A DNA stretch of 64,000 nucleotides. It comes from Nematopogon swammerdamellus. Its lineage: Eukaryota; Arthropoda; Insecta; Lepidoptera; Adelidae. The stretch spans positions 7,162,545 to 7,226,544 of the forward strand of contig OX336336.1 of NCBI GenBank assembly GCA_946902875.1, given 5' to 3'. The position numbers and the translations under genes are program-made. Positions 30,508 to 39,925 of the stretch are shown here, in pieces. The notes beneath the pieces were generated by a model. It was not told the origin of the DNA, made no database searches, and was given only the letters and a program-made list of their open reading frames with translations. Numbering within the stretch: the first letter of the stretch is position 1; every line of letters starts with the position of its first letter.

Positions 30508-30832
30508 CATTTAATTTTATAACATTGTTTGTCGTAACATAACCCGCGTGACAGCATTATCATTTAATTTTATAACCTTGTTTACCGTGATATAACCCGC
30601 GTGACAGCATTATCATTTAATTTTATAACCTTGTTTACCGTAACATAATCCGCGTGACAACATTATCATTTAATTTTATAACCTTGTTTACCGTAACGTA
30701 ACCCGTGTGACAGAATTTCATTATAATTTAATTGTATAACCTTGTTTACCGTAACATAACCCGCGTGATAGCATTTATCATTTAATTTTATAACCTTGTT
30801 TACCGTAACATAACCCGCGTAACAGCATTATC
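30508..30832. repeat. 53-bp minisatellite, six copies
   Basis: The unit begins 'atttaattttataaccttgt' and continues 'ttaccgtaacataacccgcg' and 'tgacagcattatc' (53 bp). Six head-to-tail copies are present. The first and the fourth to fifth copies are the most diverged; the fourth carries a 5-base extension. Confidence 0.95.
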
Positions 30833-31145
30833 ATACGTTACATTTCATATCGACGATGTAAAGGAAAAACGGCTTAACTAGCATTTTCTGAAATTTACAG
30901 GAGAGCAATTTAAAGAAAAAAAAAACACAAAAAAATCACATCTTGGCCCCTATATATAACATTTTGCTCAAAATTACTGATTTGAAAGGATATTTTCAAT
31001 GCTCAATATTCGATTATATTATCACTTTCCTAAATCTACTGTTTTTTAGAGATAGATGGCCGTTAAGTCAAATGACATTTTAGACCTCGTCTGGAAGAAT
31101 GGCTTATTTAATGATTGCAATATTTTTGCATCCGGGAAAAATTAC
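30833..31145. other. Unassigned AT-rich sequence
   Basis: No feature recognised. Confidence 0.25.
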
Positions 31146-31396
31146 TTTTTTTTTATGGAAACTGACACGGTTGACTACATCACCTACAACGTCCATGATG
31201 TCAGCCCATAACACCGGGTGAACTAGGTGCCATGTCAGTGCTTCCCCCTTTGGTCGTGCCGGCTAAACTGAACTGGTCGAAAAACACAAACTATTTACAT
31301 AGCCGTTTCGACCGACGACGTTTCATTCAGTGCGGTGGTACCAACCCGGGCGGGTTAAACCCTACCACCAAGTAAGATTAGGAGGGACTTTACTGT
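31146..31396 (-). mobile_element. SINE A copy 10, 5'-truncated
   Basis: T-run, 'atggaaactgacacggttga', 'gtcagcccataacaccgggt', 'acttccatag'-type body and 'gttaaaccctaccaccaag' follow the inverted body. It stops before the B box near 31396. Confidence 0.85.
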
Positions 31397-31555
31397 AAGT
31401 ATCGGTAACTGCTCTTAGCGCAAGAGAAAATCGGACGTGTGTGCGTTTACGCCGAGTGAAGATCGCGACTGAATCGACTTACACACCTGAAATATGACAC
31501 GAAACAATCTCTTCAAGGGATAAGTCCGCCTTTGCACCTCATGTACCTGCGTTCA

Positions 31556-31860
31556 TTTTTTTTTATGAGAACTGACACGGTTGGCTACATCACCTACAAC
31601 ATCGGTGATGTCAGCCCATAACACCTGGTGAACTAGGTGCCATGTCAGTGCTTCCTTTCATTTCATGTCGGTTACACTGAACTGGACGGAAAACACGAAC
31701 ATAGCCGTTTCGACCGACGTTTCGCTTAGTGCGGTGGTATCAACCCGGCCGGGATAAACCTTACCACCTAGTAAGGTAATAAGGGAAGGGCGCTACAGTT
31801 TAACGATCCGAACCACGGTCAGCCTCCAACGGTCGAGCGGTCGCCCATCCAAGTACTGAC
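31556..31860 (-). mobile_element. SINE A copy 11, lacks outer head
   Basis: The body is complete from the A-tail (T-run at 31556) to 'cgcccatccaagtactgac', so the B box and the right edge of the 5S-like part are present. The A box and most of the 5S-like segment are absent. It lies in tandem, same orientation, about 160 bp from copy 10. Confidence 0.85.
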
Positions 31861-32655
31861 TTAGCTAGCAGACTTATATCATTGTGTTATTTCTTGTTGA
31901 ATATTTGTAGAGCAAGAAAGAATGTTCTATCTGTGTATATGTGTATTTCAATATGACTGAATGAGTATACATAACTAAGCTATGAATTCTCCCGAATGAA
32001 GTGAACTAAAATAAAACTGTCGGTACAAAAGTAGTAAATTCCACAGCCCTACTCATCGCAGGCAGATCCGGCTCGGCCTACGAATGCCAAATTAACGGAA
32101 CATCTTTCGGAAATTATATCAATAGCGATACAGGCCGCATACAAATACGCTGGTTTCTACCATTCCTGCGTTTTATAGTCGCCATCTGAATTTTCATTGG
32201 TCTTCCGATTGCCAGAGTATGATGCCGCGGGCCAGATTTCTAGGAGAATTCTTCATTCAGATGGAATATTGTTGTGTATTTTTAGAAGCAATTTAAATTG
32301 CATAAAAATAAATAAATAAACAAATATGTTTAAATTATATCCTTGAATGCATAAATAGGGATACATAAATAGGATTCAGTGCACTTCGGCCACCACATAC
32401 TGACATATTAATAGAACGATTACTTCACAAATTCGGCATAGGGTAATAAATATTTCATTAACTTTGTGTGGAATTTTATACTCAGGATCTGTACTCTTGT
32501 TGAAAGAATTTTGTCAAAATAACTGATACAAAAAAAAATCCAATGAAATTTAACTGTTTTCATATGAAAGCTCAGATGTTAAGTGAAACAGTCAATACAC
32601 AATTTTTACCCTAAATGCAAAATGGTTATGAAGTAATAGATTGAATACGCTAAAA
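31861..32655. other. Unassigned sequence
   Basis: No repeat shared with the window and no coding frame recognised; possibly single-copy host DNA. Confidence 0.3.
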
Positions 32656-32716
32656 CTAACGTTATTATTTATTTAAATATAATTATAATATATTTAAATA
32701 AATAAATAACGTTAGT
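32656..32716. repeat. AT-rich palindrome
   Basis: 'ctaacgttattatttattta' and the mirrored 'taaataaataaataacgtta' give a stem of about 25 bp around an AT loop. One arm has an extra 'ata'. Confidence 0.75.
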
Positions 32717-32766
32717 ATGGAAAGCCTATGTCTAACATCATGCTCTTAATGAAAGATATAACAGGG

Positions 32767-33174
32767 TGTCGGACTCAGATGAAGGAAAGTCAAGTGGTAG
32801 TTTCTTCAGAGACGGTTTATTTATATAACTCGTACAAGTAATTTCACAAAAAAAGAAGAAGCACACTCAAAGTCTATCGGGCGACGGTTATTCGAAAGTT
32901 CCAAGCCCGTAAGCCGACGGAAACAATCAAACGTGCACAGCCCTTGCTTGAGGTACTTCTGGTCAGATTCAGGTCAGTACACTAGACTCAACTCGACTTG
33001 ACTAGACTAGACAAAATAATATTAATCAGGAGAGCTTATAATGCTAATGTAATGATATTCTGATAGTGAGATACAGGAACGTTGAAGTTATTACTAGTAG
33101 CGCCATCTAGCGGCGACACACAACATTCGCGTCGTAGACTAGGCTAGGTAAAGATTTAATAGTGTCTTGTTACA
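32767..33174 (-). repeat. 3' LTR (408 bp)
   Basis: Starts 'tgtcggactcagatgaagga' on the plus strand and ends 'agtgtcttgttaca'. It matches the other LTR everywhere I compared except one spot about 25 bases from the left edge ('caagtggtag' here, 'caggagtag' there). On the element strand it contains an AATAAA-type poly(A) signal (complement of 'tttatt' near 32817) and a TATAAG box-like word near 33028. Confidence 0.9.
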
Positions 33175-33192
33175 GTCTCCCCCTCTGTCTCT
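33175..33192 (-). promoter_or_regulatory. Polypurine tract
   Basis: On the element strand the bases next to the 3' LTR read 'gacagagggggagac', the expected primer for plus-strand DNA synthesis in LTR retrotransposons. Confidence 0.75.
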
Positions 33193-33221
33193 GAAGGCGA
33201 CCCGACGAGGAAGACAGTAAC

Positions 33222-35393
33222 TTATTTCGTTGACTTGGGCGGTCGTCCACGTGATTGTCTGTTCGGTGTGCTGGTTTCAGGCGACGACGTCTTCTTACGT
33301 GGGCGTCCTCGTTTACGAAGTGGTTGCACTGGGGCTGGTAGAGGCTCAGCATTAGTACCTTGATATGGGCGCAGGGCAGAGGCATGATAAATTCCCATAG
33401 GTACTTCTGGAGTTTCAGGAAGTGCCACTTCGAAAGAGCTTGGGCCATGCTGTCGTTTGATAATATAAGGGCCATCTCGACGTGGGGCTAGTTTAGAACT
33501 AAATCCTTGGCTGGATTTACTTAAAAGATGAGAGTCGACCATCACTGGATTGCCATTTGACACAAAAATGTCTGGATTTGTGGCCAGAAGAACGTTGAAT
33601 TTCTTTTCTTGTTCAGGATCCAATGGACAAGGTGGGTTTTCCACGTCCATGGATAGGATTTCAGTCGACGGGAACAATGCAATGGAATGCGGAGATAGTG
33701 TGACTTCTGTCTCTTCTATTGTCTTTTCCGCATCATGATACAAGGCATCCATTATGGGCGAATAGCCATCAAAGAGGGTTTTACATCGCTTGTTGGGTGA
33801 GCTCGAGAGTTCAATTGGTATCAGAGGTCCATAAGGCCGATGGAGGCTCGTTTCTGTGGCGCTGGACTCCGGCAGGTTAGGTTCTGAATGGGTCGTCAGG
33901 ACAGGTGAGAGCTCCACCGTGTCTTCACTAAAAATAGCAAAGTCTTCGCTGTAGAATTCATAGGTTTTAGAGTCATCCTCTATGAACTGCCATGTAAACT
34001 GCGGTAGGTTAATAATCATGCCGGCATCTTCTATGAAGCCGACTCCCAGCAGTGTTCGGTTGCATCGGGAGTTTGGCAAGACCAGGAATGTTGTCCGTAT
34101 TGTACGATTGCAAAGAGTGACTGGAACTTCGGTTATAAGGACGGGCTGTTTCTTCTTGAATCCGTCTGCCAGCGTAATGAACACTTCCTGCTCCTTGAAC
34201 TTGTATCCTTTGCTCTTTAACAGACAGTACAGCTGAAAGGATGCGACGCTGGATTTGGCACATGAGTCGACGTACGCTACACCTTGAGTGCCAGTGATGT
34301 CAATGAAGACAACTGGTCGTACACGGGCATCCGTAACGACATTAATAGCGCAGAATCCTATTTCCGAAGCTGATGTCGAGGGCACTTTGGTTTTGTGACA
34401 TGTTTGGCAGTTACTACGAACGACGCCAGGGGCTCCACAGCCGTAACACGAAAACTTAGGTGCTGAAGGGGAAGGTGCTTGTGTGACAGCTTCCGTTGAT
34501 TTAACAGTGGTACTGGTATTGGGTTCTTTGGATGCAAAGCGGCTGTCACTTTTCTTTTTCTTCAGGCACTGCTCAATGCTATGTCCTTGAAGTCTGCAGT
34601 AGTGACAGCGAGTCTTAACTTGCTTTGTTGAACGTTGCGAATTACTATGGGTCTTGGATTCCTGCTCAGACATTTCACTTTTCGCTATGTTCCTTTTGTC
34701 TGCTAGCGTTTGCTCAACATCACGAGCAGACTTCAAAAGTTCATCGTAGCTATGTACTTTGTCACGAGAAACCTTTTCTCGGATATCGATATGCAACAGT
34801 CCAAACAACATATCAATCTGTTGCACCTCGGTGTGCGCAGGTTTAGGCAATTGAGCAAATAGCATGCGCTTGTGCGCGACAAAGGTCTCCGTAGGTATGC
34901 TTTGTTCTTGCTTTTGGGTCATAATATCTTGATAGATGACGTATGCGGGTTTCTTCGGGGCAAAAGCGTGACGAATATGTTTCTCGAACTCACTCCAGGA
35001 TGTTATGCTATCTCTCACTCCCATCCACCACACAGCAGCTTCCTTTTTTAGTAGCAAGGGTAAACCAATGAGAGCATCTTGATCGTTGATCTTTTCAATT
35101 CGCTTAAAAACGCTTACTGAAGCCAAGAATGTCTCCACCGTTTCTTGATCTCTGTTGCCGTCGAAGTAGCAAGTACATGATGCAAAAGTACCACCACTTT
35201 TAGCGTTGATGGCGGTTATAAGGCCTTGAAACTGTTCTTCGCTGAATGAAATTGCCATCTTCGCCACTTTTGGACTTGTTTTCTTCTTAGGTACTTTCTT
35301 GATTGTATTGAAAGTCGGGCCAGAGCGTAGATGACGTATTGGAGTTGTTTCTGTGTCCGAATAGCTGCTACTCTCCTCGTTTTCTTCCTTCAT
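33222..35393 (-). CDS. Gag-protease frame joined to integrase C-terminus
   Basis: The frame has 723 codons. Residues about 75-230 form a capsid-like gag domain with 'AAVWWMGV' and 'APKKPAYVIYQDI', resembling the Ty3/gypsy gag group that also gave rise to the animal Arc genes (recalled similarity). A CCHC zinc knuckle is complete (C263, C266, H271, C276). A second knuckle-like motif has C316, C319, C329 but valine where histidine is expected. Residues 360-460 look like a retroviral-type aspartic protease, with D376 retained but 'DSC' in place of DTG/DSG and a later 'LLGVGF' block. At about residue 617 ('SNGNPV') the sequence passes directly into an integrase C-terminal tail ('FSSKLAPRRDGPYIIKR', 630-646). 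Two AT-hook-like 'RGRP' motifs close the protein (695-698, 715-718). RT, RNase H and integrase core are missing without loss of frame. The start was chosen as the first ATG after the 5' LTR, 66 bases inside. Confidence 0.9.
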   Translation of the reverse strand: MKEENEESSSYSDTETTPIRHLRSGPTFNTIKKVPKKKTSPKVAKMAISFSEEQFQGLITAINAKSGGTFASCTCYFDGNRDQETVETFLASVSVFKRIEKINDQDALIGLPLLLKKEAAVWWMGVRDSITSWSEFEKHIRHAFAPKKPAYVIYQDIMTQKQEQSIPTETFVAHKRMLFAQLPKPAHTEVQQIDMLFGLLHIDIREKVSRDKVHSYDELLKSARDVEQTLADKRNIAKSEMSEQESKTHSNSQRSTKQVKTRCHYCRLQGHSIEQCLKKKKSDSRFASKEPNTSTTVKSTEAVTQAPSPSAPKFSCYGCGAPGVVRSNCQTCHKTKVPSTSASEIGFCAINVVTDARVRPVVFIDITGTQGVAYVDSCAKSSVASFQLYCLLKSKGYKFKEQEVFITLADGFKKKQPVLITEVPVTLCNRTIRTTFLVLPNSRCNRTLLGVGFIEDAGMIINLPQFTWQFIEDDSKTYEFYSEDFAIFSEDTVELSPVLTTHSEPNLPESSATETSLHRPYGPLIPIELSSSPNKRCKTLFDGYSPIMDALYHDAEKTIEETEVTLSPHSIALFPSTEILSMDVENPPCPLDPEQEKKFNVLLATNPDIFVSNGNPVMVDSHLLSKSSQGFSSKLAPRRDGPYIIKRQHGPSSFEVALPETPEVPMGIYHASALRPYQGTNAEPLPAPVQPLRKRGRPRKKTSSPETSTPNRQSRGRPPKSTK

Positions 35394-35431
35394 CGAATCA
35401 ACCTGGTTGTGGTTGTAGGTTCTTTATTTGG

Positions 35432-35449
35432 CCACTAGTCTGGGCGCCA
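35432..35449 (-). promoter_or_regulatory. Primer-binding site
   Basis: About ten bases inside the 5' LTR, the element strand reads 'tggcgcccagactagtgg'. The 'TGGCGCC' start is complementary to a tRNA 3' end including CCA and is usual for gypsy-type elements. The exact tRNA is not assigned. Confidence 0.65.
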
Positions 35450-35459
35450 ATATAACATA

Positions 35460-35866
35460 TGTCGGACTCAGATGAAGGAAAGTCAGGAGTAGTTTCTTCA
35501 GAGACGGTTTATTTATATAACTCGTACAAGTAATTTCACAAAAAAAGAAGAAGCACACTCAAAGTCTATCGGGCGACGGTTATTCGAAAGTTCCAAGCCC
35601 GTAAGCCGACGGAAACAATCAAACGTGCACAGCCCTTGCTTGAGGTACTTCTGGTCAGATTCAGGTCAGTACACTAGACTCAACTCGACTTGACTAGACT
35701 AGACAAAATAATATTAATCAGGAGAGCTTATAATGCTAATGTAATGATATTCTGATAGTGAGATACAGGAACGTTGAAGTTATTACTAGTAGCGCCATCT
35801 AGCGGCGACACACAACATTCGCGTCGTAGACTAGGCTAGGTAAAGATTTAATAGTGTCTTGTTACA
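35460..35866 (-). repeat. 5' LTR (407 bp)
   Basis: It has the same sequence as the left LTR apart from the spot described there. On the element strand it starts 'tgtaacaagacactattaaa'. Confidence 0.9.
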
Positions 35867-35867
35867 A

Positions 35868-35932
35868 AGGTTTTTTTGTTTGACTGACTGACGTGGTTGG
35901 CTACATTACCTACAACGCCCGTCAAATATTAA
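35868..35932 (-). mobile_element. SINE A 3'-end fragment
   Basis: T-run, 'tgactgacgtggttggctac' and 'attacctacaacgcccgtc' mirror the SINE A 3' end ('tgtagccaaccgtgtcag'). It directly abuts the LTR element, so the element may have landed in or beside this SINE. Confidence 0.7.
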
Positions 35933-35970
35933 AAAGATCCGAATTTAAAAAGTCATAAATGATCATAGTG

Positions 35971-36125
35971 GGACACCACCCCCCGGCTAGGTGGATAGAG
36001 GACCTAAAAAAGATAGCCGCGAGTGGATGGATGAGTAGAGCGGAAAACCGAGTGTGGTGGCGTGCCCTGGGAGAGGCATATGTCCAGCAGTGAACCGATA
36101 CGGGCTTATTATGATGATGATGAAA
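35971..36125 (+). pseudogene. RTE-type LINE C-terminus and 3' tail
   Basis: The plus strand reads 'HHPPARWIEDLKKIAASGWM' then 'WRALGEAYVQQ' and stop, the last about 40 codons of RTE-type pol. It is followed shortly by a 'tgatgatgatgaaa' tail, as in RTE elements with short simple-repeat tails. All upstream domains are absent. Confidence 0.8.
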
Positions 36126-36674
36126 TAATCATTACTTTCAAATGACACATACATATTTTTAACTTTATGAACACGCGTTTTACGCGGGCATCGGTCCATT
36201 AGGGACTTCTTCGAATTACTTTCTTAATTAATTCCCCGTTTTTATTGGTTTTGAAGGTCCACTATTCTCCTCTATGAGGGGAATAAAATTACCTATTTTC
36301 ATTAAACGTCCAACCTCAACGGTCGGAATGCATATTAAAATGTAAGAATCATCATGAAAATTGCTTTCAATTCAACAACAGTCTGACTAGAGTTTCACCC
36401 CTAGTATTAAAAGACGGGTAAACCAAAGTAATAATTAATTTTAGAAGAAGCATTCGAAGGTACGGTCGCACGTTGAATTCCGAAACGTGACTGCCAGGCG
36501 TGGAGGACGCGTGCGAAACCTTCTCCTGATAAGTAAAGGTTTTTGTGCTTAAGTCCTGCGGGACCCACGCGTGCGGTGGGCCCGGGTCCCGCCTAGGCCT
36601 GATGTATACAGGGACGCATTTAGAGTGTATTTGGACGAGTAATTCCCCACCCCTTATTTGCCATTTATTCATTT
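36126..36674. other. Unassigned sequence
   Basis: It includes a GC-rich patch near 36555-36600 ('gtgcggtgggcccgggtccc'). No gene recognised. Confidence 0.3.
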
Positions 36675-36895
36675 ACAAGCTGTGCCCGCGGCTCCGCCCG
36701 CTCTCATATTTCACTTCACTGCTAACCTCATAAGCCATTTAGCGTGATAGTAAGTAGCCTATAGTTGATGGGAAGAATCAAGGTATCCGTAGAATTTTGT
36801 TTTATTAAAATCGGTTCAGTGGTTCTCGAGTTATAAGCGGACAGACAGACACTCAGACAGAAAGCAGACGTTGGATTTTATTATAGGTAAGGATA
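36675..36895 (+). mobile_element. Dispersed repeat S, copy 2
   Basis: Nearly identical to 6395-6615, including 'gatgggaagaatcaa' and the 'gttggattttattatagg' end. The high similarity suggests both copies are young. Confidence 0.75.
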
Positions 36896-37369
36896 AGGAT
36901 ATTAAGGAATGCCAACAGTTTCCAAACTTTCAACTCCACGCCCGCTATTTCAACTCCTACCTAATACTGAAGTTACACATATCGTATGGGGATGATCTGT
37001 CACATATTGTTAGATCGTACACTAAGTGAAAGTTGAAATACCAGGGCTATACCAACGACATTCTACTTTCTGGACGGGCCCTCGTCATACATTTTACCGG
37101 TAGAAAGGTGCGATTGGAGTTCTTCTTTAAATTTCCAATAATTAAAACAGCGTAAGTGCGCGAGCGCCTCATACATCACGTTACGTTTCCGCTCTGTGAC
37201 CGTCGATAGAGTAAGACGGTTAATTGGCAATTTAATACGTATAAAGGAGACAACGATTGGAGAGTGTGCTGAATGCTCACAAATAGCGCGCCTCAATTCG
37301 GTGCGTTGTATGCCACTTCCCGATAATTTTTAATTCGTTGGGCTATACCACAAATTGTTTTTTATAAAA
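36896..37369. other. Unassigned sequence
   Basis: No feature recognised. Confidence 0.25.
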
Positions 37370-37660
37370 AAATACATACATACTTACCACATACTATATC
37401 CCGACAATCGGGTTAAGCAGTGTAATCCGCGTTGTGTTGCTAGGACTCTAGGAAGTTATAGCACAACACCGACCACCACGTTTAGCAAAGTATTCGGACA
37501 AGAGACCTATCAAGCAGAAAGTAAGGTACTAAGAACCACCCGCTGCCTGACTCGGTAGAAGGAACGTTCCAAGGTGAGACGTGGCTAGCTAGCCTGATGA
37601 ACTTTAGCACGGCATCATGTCCTTAGTTCCAGTTGACCCTTGATTCGCCCCTGTGCCGTC
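37370..37660 (-). mobile_element. Family D repeat copy 3
   Basis: Left-hand ACAT tail, 'tatcccgacaatcgggttaa', 'cgaccaccacgtttagcaaa', 'aagtaaggtactaagaacca' and 'tagcacggcatcatgtcctt'. The orientation is minus, and the 5' head is lost. Confidence 0.75.
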
Positions 37661-38095
37661 CCTATACTAGGCCTGCCTGAGATAACGCGCTCCCGGGACC
37701 TTGTCAGATGACGTATTCAACCAAAATCTGACCCTCTTTGCTGGGCTATTATATGGGCTCTATTTGATAGTACCTACATACATGTAAATACGGTAAATTA
37801 CCATTTTGGTTCTAAGAAGGCAATTTCTCACAAACCGTTTTATGGAATTGGATTGATGGTAAAATATTTCTTAGAGACTGCTCCATTCGTTATGTTTTCA
37901 TTCGATTAAAACATGTTTGCAAAAATAAAATAAAAACCATGTATATTTCTTCCCGATTATTTTCTACATTATTGTTAAGAAGAATTCTGTCCATCTATCA
38001 ATAACAAAAAAAAACCAACCAATTAGTCGCCGAATTGAACACTTTCTCCTCTTTGGAAATAGAAATTGAAGCTGAATTTTCGACGTTTGAATACG
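37661..38095. other. Unassigned sequence
   Basis: 'ccgaattgaacactttctcc' near 38030 resembles the repeat text at 21530/22300; otherwise nothing recognised. Confidence 0.3.
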
Positions 38096-38435
38096 TGTGG
38101 GGCCGGTACTGTACCGTGTGGGGCCGGGACTTTAAAATAATAGCCCCACTGCATCTCTCCCCGTCTATGTCGTAAAAGGCGACTAAGTGATATGACTCCC
38201 TCCTTATATTACTAGGTGGTAGGGTTAACCCGGCCGGGTTGATACCACCGCACTGAATGAAAGGTCGGTCGAAACGGCTATGTAAATAGTTTGTGTTTTA
38301 CGTCCAGTTCAGTGTAGCCGGCACGACCGAAGGGAAGCACTGACGTGGCACCAAGTTCACCCAGTGTTATGGGCTGAGATCACGGATGTTGTAGCTAATG
38401 TAACCAACCGTGTCAGTTTCCATAAAAAAAAACGT
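38096..38435 (+). mobile_element. SINE A body with family-D head, copy 12
   Basis: The head start 'gtgtggggccggtactgta' is duplicated ('gtgtggggccgggacttta' 18 bases later). It then has 'tctccccgtctatgtcgtaa', the join at 'actaggtggtagggttaacc', and the SINE A 3' end 'aaccgtgtcagtttccataa' with A-run. It is the third example of the D-head/A-body join. Confidence 0.85.
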
Positions 38436-38544
38436 AGCTACCTAGTAGAGTAGGCTACCTACCTATCGATCAAATTATACAATAAACAATCGTTTTGTTT
38501 ACTGATAATAATCCGGGAGTGTGTTACATTATTATTCTCAAGGC

Positions 38545-39245
38545 GCCAACATTTTTGAAGTGAAAACTTCTTTAGCGGCGCTTGGGTAAAAAATTTTAAA
38601 CTCGCGTCATCGCGTCCTCGTCAGATCTCGAAAAGCGAAATGTAACCTTAAGTCATTGAAGGGTTAAGTTACAGTGGCACGGGATCAATTCTGTTCACGT
38701 CATCGCGCCATTTTCAGATCTCGAAAAGCGAAATGTAACCTTAAGTCATTGCATTAAGGGTTAAGTTACGAGTGGCACGGGATCTGCCGGCACTCCCGGA
38801 GTGCAACTGTTAAGTAGGGTTCCGTAACACGTTTATGTCTGTCCATTCTACTAAGTTCTGCAAAATGAATGTAGGGTTCCGTAACAAATGCACGTCTGTC
38901 CGTTCTACAAAATTTAACATTTATTTCAAAATGAATGTAGGGTTCCGTAACAAATGCATGTCTGTCCGTTCTACTAAATTTTACAATTTTCAATCAAGGT
39001 CCTCCGACGGTTATTTTATAATAAAAGTAGGGTTCCGTAACACGTTTATGTCTGTCCATTGTACTAAGTTCTGCAAAATGAATGTAGGGTTCCGTAACAA
39101 ATACATGTCTGTCCGTTCTACTAAATTTCATTGTATTTTTTGACCATGGGTTCGAGTCCCAGAAATGTTTTTTTTTTGTAAGCAATGTTACGGCGTTGTT
39201 TTCACTTCTGCCGGCACTCCCGGAGTGCAACTGTGGCTTTTTTTT
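38545..39245 (+). mobile_element. Family H element, copy 2 (most complete)
   Basis: The left end 'ttttgaagtgaaaacttctt' continues 'tagcggcgcttgg'. Next come two near copies of a unit with 'gatctcgaaaagcgaaatgt' and 'aaccttaagtcattg', then hairpin 'gcactcccggagtgc' near 38790, the tandem array (38815-39130), a half tRNA-like piece ('gaccatgggttcgagtccca'), and the right end 'gttttcacttctgccggcac' with a second copy of the hairpin near 39215. The short inverted ends (gaagtgaaaac) and terminal hairpin recall Helentron-type non-autonomous elements; this class call is an inference. Confidence 0.7.
38815..39130 (-). repeat. Family H tandem array, copy 2
   Basis: The same units as at 20664-21240, inverted: 'gtagggttccgtaacaaatg' and 'tctgtccgttctac' recur five times. 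Frames stay open across parts of it on both strands for the same reason of unit lengths divisible by three. Confidence 0.85.
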
Positions 39246-39925
39246 TTAATAGTAACTACAATGTTTAATATTTCCCTAGATCATTTCACGTTATTTATCT
39301 GACAACACTATCCCGTCCTAATAATCCTTCCCAATTGCGCTCCCGCCGCCAGTCTCAGGGCGGGGTGGCGGGTTCGTGCGTTACATAATTTCGCATGTAA
39401 TTATTATTAATTCCACAGGCTATTGTAAAGGGTTTTGTTGTAACGCTAGCGCCTGTCGTATGCCTAAAGTTTTGTTTTATTTTTATGACAAAATCCACTG
39501 TTTGCGGGGCGTTGTTAATGTTTCCCTGAGCACATGATTTAGAGATATTGTCTTTATTTTAACTTACTGCGAGCGTGAGGCGACATTTGGCGGGAGTTAT
39601 GCGACGTAACTGGGTAACATGACTTTAGTAATGGTCGTATATTACTCTTTATGACATGTGTCTTAAATCGCGGTGCTTGAAACTGTGCGGAGGAATATTA
39701 AGTGGTGTAAAAAATAAATTAGGGCTTTTGATGCGAGATGAGACATCCTTACGTCTCGTTCTCTCCCCCTGATCTCTCTCTCTCTCTCTCTCTCTCCCTC
39801 TCTCCACCCCCTCTCTTTCCCTGCCTCCCCCCTCTTTTCATTCTCTCCGTGCGTTTGTCTGTGCTACGTAGGAAGGAATATCATTTAAAATTGTCATAAA
39901 ATAAAATAAACTCTAATAGTGAAAA
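39246..39925. other. Unassigned sequence with (CT)n microsatellite
   Basis: A pure 'tc' run lies at about 39772-39796 within pyrimidine-rich text up to 39840. The preceding 39300-39700 has no repeat match in the window and may be host single-copy DNA. Confidence 0.4.

Larger units (their letters stand above)
32767..35866 (-). mobile_element. Compact Ty3/gypsy-type LTR retrotransposon
   Basis: Two direct repeats (32767-33174 and 35460-35866) bracket one 723-codon minus-strand frame. Reading 5' to 3' on the minus strand the order is LTR, a primer-binding-site-like 'tggcgcccagactagtgg', gag/protease/integrase-tail frame, polypurine tract, LTR. LTR ends are TGT...ACA. Reverse transcriptase, RNase H and the integrase catalytic core are absent, so the copy is non-autonomous. 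Flanking bases are AGGG (left) and AAGG (right), a near but not perfect 4-bp duplication. LTR similarity implies recent insertion. Confidence 0.9.

Noticed and set aside
30508..30832. CRISPR array
   Set aside because: The 53-bp units are contiguous without unique spacers, and the DNA is eukaryotic.
32767..35866. Host Arc-type gene
   Set aside because: Flanking LTRs, primer-binding-site-like and polypurine sequences, and integrase tail show a retrotransposon copy, although domestication elsewhere in the family is possible.
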